DNA of 64,000 nucleotides, taken from assembly GCA_963989385.1 (NCBI GenBank), contig OZ022507.1, positions 59,035,400-59,099,399 of the forward strand, written 5' to 3'. Position 1 is the first letter of the stretch, and every line of letters begins with the position of its first letter. Positions 58,527 to 64,000 of the stretch are shown here, piece by piece. This DNA is from Ctena decussata (Eukaryota; Mollusca; Bivalvia; Lucinida; Lucinidae). The position numbers were made by a program, and so were the translations under genes. The notes under the pieces are model-generated. The model worked only from the letters and a program-made list of their open reading frames with translations. It was not told where the DNA came from and made no database searches.

Positions 58527-59695
58527 TAGCTCGCCTGAACGAAAGTTCAGGAAGAGCTATTGTTGTCACCCTGGCGTCTGCGTCAGCGTCCGCGTCCGCA
58601 TCAGCGTCCGCGTCGGCATCCGGATTGGATGTTTTGGTTAAAGTTTTTTAAAGACCTATATCTCCTTAACCCATGGATGGATTCTTTTGATACTTGCACT
58701 GTAGTTAGATATTGGTCCAAAGTTTAACAGGGTACCACCCCCACCCCCCTCCGTGACCTTGATGTCAAGGTCATGGACTTTGAAAATTGGGAGTTTTTTA
58801 ACTGGATGTTTTGGTTAAAGTTTTATTAAGCCCAATATCTCCTTAACCCATGGATGGATTCCTTTGATACTTGTACTGTAGTTAGATATTGGTCCAAAGT
58901 TTTCCAGGGTACTACCCCCACCCCCCTCAGTGACCTTGATGTCAAGGTCATGGACTTAGAAAATTATCTTTTTATTTTTTCAATGTTTTGGTTAAAGTTT
59001 TTTAAAGACACATATCTCATGAACCCATAGATGAATTCTTTTTATATTTGCACTGTAGTTAGATATTGGTCCAAAGTTTTACACAGTACTACCCCAACCC
59101 CGCTCAGTGACCTTGATGTCAAGGTCAGGGACTTAGGAAATCGGTCTTTATTAAAGTTTTCTAAATGCATACTGATTCATAATGCTTGGCAGAGACTTAG
59201 TTTACACTTGAACTGATGTTAGACACTTTTTTGAGTTTTTACAAAACGCTATATACTTACCCCACTGGATGACCTTGAAGTCAAGGTTATTGACTTTGAA
59301 TTTTGGTTAAAGTTTTATATTTATGAAGACATAATTTCACAGTGCCACAATGGACTCAGTTGATACTTATACATGTACTTGGACTGATGTTAGATAATGG
59401 TTCAAGGGTTGATACATCCTAGCCTCCCCCTCCCCCCCACCCCTACCCCACTCCTCCCCCTACCCCCTTAGTTCTTTGACCTCAAGCTCATGAACTTTGA
59501 AATTTCATGTATTTTTTTTCTTATTTTAATTTTATTTTAAGACATTTCTGAGATAGCTTTTGTTTATAAATGTGTTGTCATTATGGACATGCTTGCCTGA
59601 AGTTTTATGCATAGCAGTCCACACCACCATAGTGACTGTGTGATGGGCAAGCACCTATTCAGGCGAGCTATGCTGTCAGGCGACAGCTCTTGTTG
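58527..59695 (+). mobile_element. AGCTCGCCTGAA tandem-repeat (helentron-like) element
   Basis: Head hairpin AGCTCGCCTGAAC, loop GAAA, GTTCAGG, then GTCAGCGTCCGCGTCCGCAT. Monomers of about 177 bp begin GTTTTGGTTAAAG (58630, 58808, 58984), each with GTGACCTTGATGTCAAGGTC. The tail TTCAGGCGAGCTATG has hairpin CTGTCAGGCGACAG and CTCTTGTTG. Confidence 0.82.
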
Positions 59696-59830
59696 TTTTT
59701 AGTGTTCAGGAAGTCAGAAGGTGTTCAGAGGTGCAGCAAAGGAGGGAAGGTGTAAGGCTGGGGAAGGGTTGATAATTCATCAATAAGTTTTTTAGTTTTT
59801 CTATGTAAACATGTTGCATCTCTAGAGGAT

Positions 59831-60002
59831 CTTACACGAGTGGTCATTCCATATGAAATTTATGAAACAAGCCTTTGGCTGGTTTCATAAATTTCATATG
59901 AAATGACCACTGGTTTACACGAGTGGTCATTCCATATGAAATTTATGAAACAAGCCTTTGGCTGGTTTCATAAATTTCATATGAAATGACCACTGGTGTA
60001 AG
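59831..60002. repeat. Tandemly duplicated perfect hairpin, period 83 bp
   Basis: Unit: CACGAGTGGTCATTCCATAT, GAAATTTATGAAAC, loop AAGCCTTTGGCT, then the inverse. Two units stand head to tail starting at 59832 and 59915, with outer CTTACAC and GTGTAAG completing a larger inverted repeat. Confidence 0.95.
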
Positions 60003-60181
60003 ATTCTGTTTATCATATGAACCTTAAAATGGGATTTTTTTCCTTCAAAATGAACGTTATTTCAATGTTATTTTCATGTTACGTGCATGCGCCAAAAGGT
60101 TATTATACATGTGGTCATAAGATTTTTATGACACGTCTGTTTCCACTGAATAACAGCGACGTCGTATGATAATCGTTGATA

Positions 60182-60550
60182 TACCTTAATTGCAATATTT
60201 TTTGTGGGTTCAAATTTTTGTGGTTTATGGTGAAAACATAAACATTTATTTTGGTGATTGTTAATTTTCGTGGTTAGCAATATGCGCGAAAAGTAAAATT
60301 GCTTCTTTCTCACATGAGCAAGTTCATTCATTAACCTGTGGCAGGGGCAGCAGGTTAATGATAGAGCTGGTTCGAGTGAAAAGTACCAGAATTTACCGAA
60401 GCAAACAGAAACAAAATACACTGTGTCAACTGATGATACTTTGTATAAAGAAACAGGAAATTATTTCGCAATTTTAATATTCGCGGTTTCTAACTGACCA
60501 CAAAATACCACGAAAAATGGAACACAGCGAAAATTATTACGTATACGGTA
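60182..60550. mobile_element. TACCGTA-type MITE, copy 2
   Basis: Shares TGTGGGTTCAAATTTTTGTG, AAACATAAACATTTATTTT, AGTACCAGAATTTACCGAAG and GCGAAAATTATTACGTATAC with 25185-25494; left end decayed to TACCTTAA. Confidence 0.85.
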
Positions 60551-61094
60551 ACTTGTACCTTTGTGAGGCAGCTTTTAGATGTATGGATATACCTCCATGT
60601 TTTTCCACCATTTTTGCAAAGGGAGACAACTTTTGTGACTTCCTGTTTGCTTCTGTTGACAATGAGGCCTGTCCAAACATGGGTCTTCTGTTAAAAGAAA
60701 GAATTTTCGCCAAGAAAGGAGAAAATTGAGAATGGCTGAGTTGCTTCCCTTGAAAGTTTACCAAAGCACCTTGGAGAATGAGCTAACATGATACAAAGTT
60801 ATTGTATGTTACTGTGATAAGCCATAATACTTACTAAAATGATTACTACAGTAGAGTCTCCATATGAGGCTTCTCATATATATGTACACAGTAGAACTTC
60901 TGTGGCTCGAACAGGCTTTGGGCCATGAAAATTAGTTTCAGCCAAAGGTAGTTCCAGCCATCCAAGGCTAGTTGCAATATAAATTGACCTCTAGGGACCC
61001 AAGAATGAATTCTAGTCTGGCAAGGTCAATGAGCCACCAGGGTTCGAGCCATTGAAGTCCTACTGTATTTCTACTGTAATGTGCCTAAATTTTT

Positions 61095-61166
61095 GGACAC
61101 ATAAAATAATTAATTTTCCATTTTGGGACAAATGGAAAATTAATTATTTTAAGTGTCTTATACTTC
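61095..61166. repeat. Hairpin
   Basis: GGACACATAAAATAATTAAT and TTTCCATTT, short loop, then AAATGGAAAATTAATTATTT and AAGTGTC. Confidence 0.9.
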
Positions 61167-61414
61167 CCCATATAACATTATTTTGGATATAGCACTAAAT
61201 TATGTCATGTGTAGCATTGAAATTAAACTACAAAGGAATAAAAGGCAGTTGATAATGCTCATTTGCATTGTATTGTTTTGAAGTTTATTCTCAAAATGTC
61301 ACCACCGGTATTTACTAATGCGTGGTTTTCTATTGAGCATAATAAAGGGGCTGCTGTGGATTACATTGCAAACCAACTGTAAAAATATTTTCCTTAGATT
61401 TCCTGGTTTATTAT

Positions 61415-61572
61415 TAGCTTGCCTGTACAAAAGTACAGAGAGCTATTGTTGTCACTTGGACGTCGATGTTGGCGTTGGCATCACACTTTAAAGTTTTACG
61501 TTAAAGTTTTTTTTTTATGTGATGGGCAAGGCATTGCAGGCTAGCTATCCTGTACGGGGACAGGTATTGTTT
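61415..61572 (+). mobile_element. AGCTTGCCTGTAC helentron-like element, deletion derivative
   Basis: Head hairpin AGCTTGCCTGTAC, loop AAAA, GTACAGAGAGCT; GTTGTCACTTGGACGTCGAT as in 58527; then directly the tail CAGGCTAGCTATCC, hairpin CCTGTACGGGGACAGG and TATTGTTT. The tandem monomers have been lost. Confidence 0.8.
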
Positions 61573-61886
61573 ACATTCTAAGTATAGAACCTCTCCCTAA
61601 ACAGAACCTCAGATAGGAAAGGTTTAGATGATAATAAACCTGTAAATTTTCCATAAAAACATACTGTGTGGCCCCTTAAAATGCCACAGTGAGATGGTAG
61701 ATTGAGGAACCACAATAATTTCTTATGGAGAAGCAGGAAAATTGTCTATGTATCTGCACCTGTGTTTGAATTGCCAAAAATATGGCATTGTTACTTTAAA
61801 AAATTGTCATTTTGTCAGTGTTTGCTAAAATTAGTTTCTGAGCTAGTGAGCTAGAATAGTGAAAATATAACTACATCCATGTATCT

Positions 61887-62033
61887 GGCCCGAAGGTTAT
61901 AAAACCTGTGTACATTCTCAAACTCAAAATAAAGCACACTGATTGGCTGCTTCAGAGCACATGCTCTGAAGCAGCCAATCAGTGTGCTTTATTTTGAGTT
62001 TGAAGTTATACTCAAGTTTTATAACCTCGGACC
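61887..62033. mobile_element. GGTTATAAAAC foldback MITE, copy 3
   Basis: AAGGTTATAAAACCTGTG, AAATAAAGCACACTGATTGG, CTGCTTCAGAGCAC and the inverse; near-perfect arms of about 65 bp. Confidence 0.92.
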
Positions 62034-62394
62034 TAGGTCTTCATAGACAAAGCTCTAGGAGCAGGAGAGGGGATAATCTCCTGATAGTTTTGAGATGAAA
62101 TATCTCCATAAATGCTTATGTTGTGATCCCTCATTAGAAATTCCATGTAGGGACTGTTCTAATGAGGGGTTATACAACACCAGTTATGGAGAAATGATGA
62201 TCATTAATACAAGTCTACTTATGTTGAGAAAAGAAACTTACAAGTGTGTGATTTTTTTTCATTATCCTGACAGTGCCATGAACTGGAGTTTTTATACAGA
62301 GATTTTTAAATTGTAAAATTTATCTTAAAGGAGAGAGGTAAAAGTTCAAACTAGGAGGAGTTAGAATAGAAATTGAAGAAATCCTTAAGTATCA

Positions 62395-62617
62395 GGGGCC
62401 ATATTTATAAAATGACTTAAGTGGTTGCTATACTGTTGATGAGGCTGAATGTCTACAAAGGAGATTCCCTACAACTATGAAATTTGCTCTGGAGGAACAG
62501 TCTGAAAAAGACTGTTCCTCCAGAGCAAATTTCATAGTTGTAGGAAATCTCCTTCAAAGAAATTTAGCCTTAGCAACAGCATAGCAACCACTTAAGTCGT
62601 TTTATAAATATGGCCCC
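62395..62617. mobile_element. GGGGCCATATTTATAAAA foldback MITE
   Basis: GGGGCCATATTTATAAAATG, CTTAAGTGGTTGCTAT and CCTACAACTATGAAATTTGC paired with the opposite arm; centre GGAACAGTCTGAAAAAGACT. About 223 bp. Confidence 0.9.
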
Positions 62618-63089
62618 AAAGGTCTAAAAAAGGTGGAGTTTTGAGGATAATTCTGGGATACTTTTACCTATTTCTCATCCAAAACATTTGTTGTTACCTT
62701 CCATTAAAACTTCCACATTTATTCTAATGAGTTGGCATAATTTGGTTTTTAATTGACTGTGAACAGAAGTTATTTCATAATTTAGCCTCAAAACCAACCC
62801 TTATCTGGACCCCTGCTATATATGTACTTGTACTTTTATGTGCTCAATTGTGAATTTTGTAAAATTTTGAAATTTTTGCTAAAACTTACAGAAATAACAC
62901 TTACCTCAGTCTGGCATGGGGTAGATGAAGATCAGCACAATCAACTGCACAGTATTAGGTTGACACTGTCAACAAACAGACTAAATTCAAGGCTATTGCA
63001 TACAGAGCGGATCCAGACAGGATTGTACATATTGAGTTATCTCATTTGGATCTGCACTGTTTGCCATTTTGTATACTGTTTCTATTCAG

Positions 63090-63264
63090 TTATAAGATAG
63101 GGTTTACCTTTCCAAAACAATGCCATAAGTGTAGATATGTCCTACAAGACAGAACTAGATTTTTAGGATTGTTTTTGTAAGAGAAAAACGCATCTCATGC
63201 GGAATTACAAAAGTCATCTTAACACATTTGGAGTTATTTTGGAAGTGAAAACCCTCGCCTTATA
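63090..63264. mobile_element. Uninterrupted relative of the 54158 TIR element
   Basis: ATAAGATAGGGTTTACC at the left, AAACCCTCGCCTTATA at the right, inner CCAAAACAATGCC and AGGATTGTTTTT. Confidence 0.6.
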
Positions 63265-63425
63265 CAGGGGTCAGCCTAGAGGGAGAAGTGGGAGCAATTG
63301 TTTCCCTAAGCTGGCTGACTTCCCCCTATTTTGAGCTGAGGTAGAAGTCAAAAAAACATATAGGGAAATCCAAAATTTGGGATAAAACTTCTCCCTGTCT
63401 GAGAAACCTAGACTGACCCCTGCTG
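63265..63425. mobile_element. 161-bp TIR MITE, CAGGGGTCAG ends
   Basis: CAGGGGTCAGCCTAGAGGGA at the left, CTAGACTGACCCCTGCTG at the right, flanked by CTTATA at 63259-63264 and 63426-63431. The right end has an extra CTG before the duplication. Confidence 0.7.
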
Positions 63426-63863
63426 CTTATAGCTGATACCAATATCTATATCAGACTTATTAAATCACAAAGATGGAAGAGTCAGTTTAAGATACTTAGG
63501 ATTAAAATGGCTAAGGTGAATGAGAGGTAATTCTAGCCAAAAAGAATTTGTCTTCCAGTCCATAGGAGACTATTTTTAAAGAAAAGAATTTGCTCCTCAG
63601 GGAGCAAATTCTTTCCTTTAAGAGTAGCCCCCACTTTGGAAGGGGTTCATTGTCCAGATGAGTCTAGACTTGGAATTTCACTGAAGCTTGTTATTACTGG
63701 AATTCTGCTATATCGGCATTTTGGAAATGCAAAGGCCCAGCTTTTACGTATATGCAGTCTGGTAAGAGCCGAAGAATGTAAAAATTATTGTTAACAGCCT
63801 TGATCTGACTGCATGGGTGTGCAGGCTGTTCTGGACATATTTCCATTTATATGCACATACATA

Positions 63864-64000
63864 TGAGCCGTGATACAACAAAACCAACAAAGAAGCATGT
63901 GCGCCACATGAAGACTCAATTCAGCATGAGCATCCACCCAGTCTGATCAGAGTCTTCGTTGTGTCTGCATGAAGGTAGCTTAGACCCTTAGCTACCTTCT
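63864..64000. mobile_element. GAGCCGCGAC foldback MITE, copy 8, cut by window edge
   Basis: TGAGCCGTGATACAACAAAA, then GCATGTGCGCC, CAGTCTGATCAGAGTCTTCG and AGCTTAGACCCTTAGCTACC, running off the right edge. Confidence 0.88.

Overview
This is a eukaryotic nuclear genomic window, most likely from a bivalve mollusc. It holds two spliced metazoan genes with small exons in long, AT-rich, repeat-packed introns. The repeats (elements headed AGCTCACCTGAG, tRNA-derived SINEs, CAACGTT foldback MITEs, arrays carrying TGACCTTGAC) are of the kinds I associate with bivalves. The species cannot be fixed from the sequence alone. Nothing looks bacterial: there are no operons, CRISPR arrays or prokaryotic promoters.

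Layout. (1) Positions 1-1700, minus strand: an uninterrupted reverse-transcriptase frame of a non-LTR retrotransposon that runs off the left edge. (2) Positions 1967-33629, minus strand: urocanate hydratase (UROC1), reconstructed as 18 coding exons with consistent phases and GT/AG sites. The exons encode about 597 residues; the last roughly 75 residues lie beyond the left edge. (3) Positions 33630-37000: the intergenic space between two divergent genes, holding foldback repeats, a purine/pyrimidine minisatellite and a foldback transposon that ends about 110 bp before the next start codon. (4) Positions 37001-53993, plus strand: a three-coding-exon, 353-residue Golgi nucleotide-sugar transporter of the SLC35A2/A3 group. 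Its first intron carries three head modules of a tandem-repeat element with about 21 monomers of 145 bp, and its second intron carries nested DNA transposons. (5) Positions 54000-64000: no further protein gene seen; mostly DNA transposons, hairpins and helentron-like elements.

The two genes are not functionally linked: UROC1 acts in cytosolic histidine breakdown, and the transporter supplies the Golgi lumen with nucleotide sugars. Most of the interest is in the mobile DNA. Several insertions can be defined to the base by target-site duplications. Several families share one architecture: a 5' hairpin, a TCCG-rich stretch, tandem monomers with nuclear-receptor-like AAGGTCA sites, and a 3' hairpin followed by TTGTT. 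MITEs also sit unusually close to many UROC1 splice sites.
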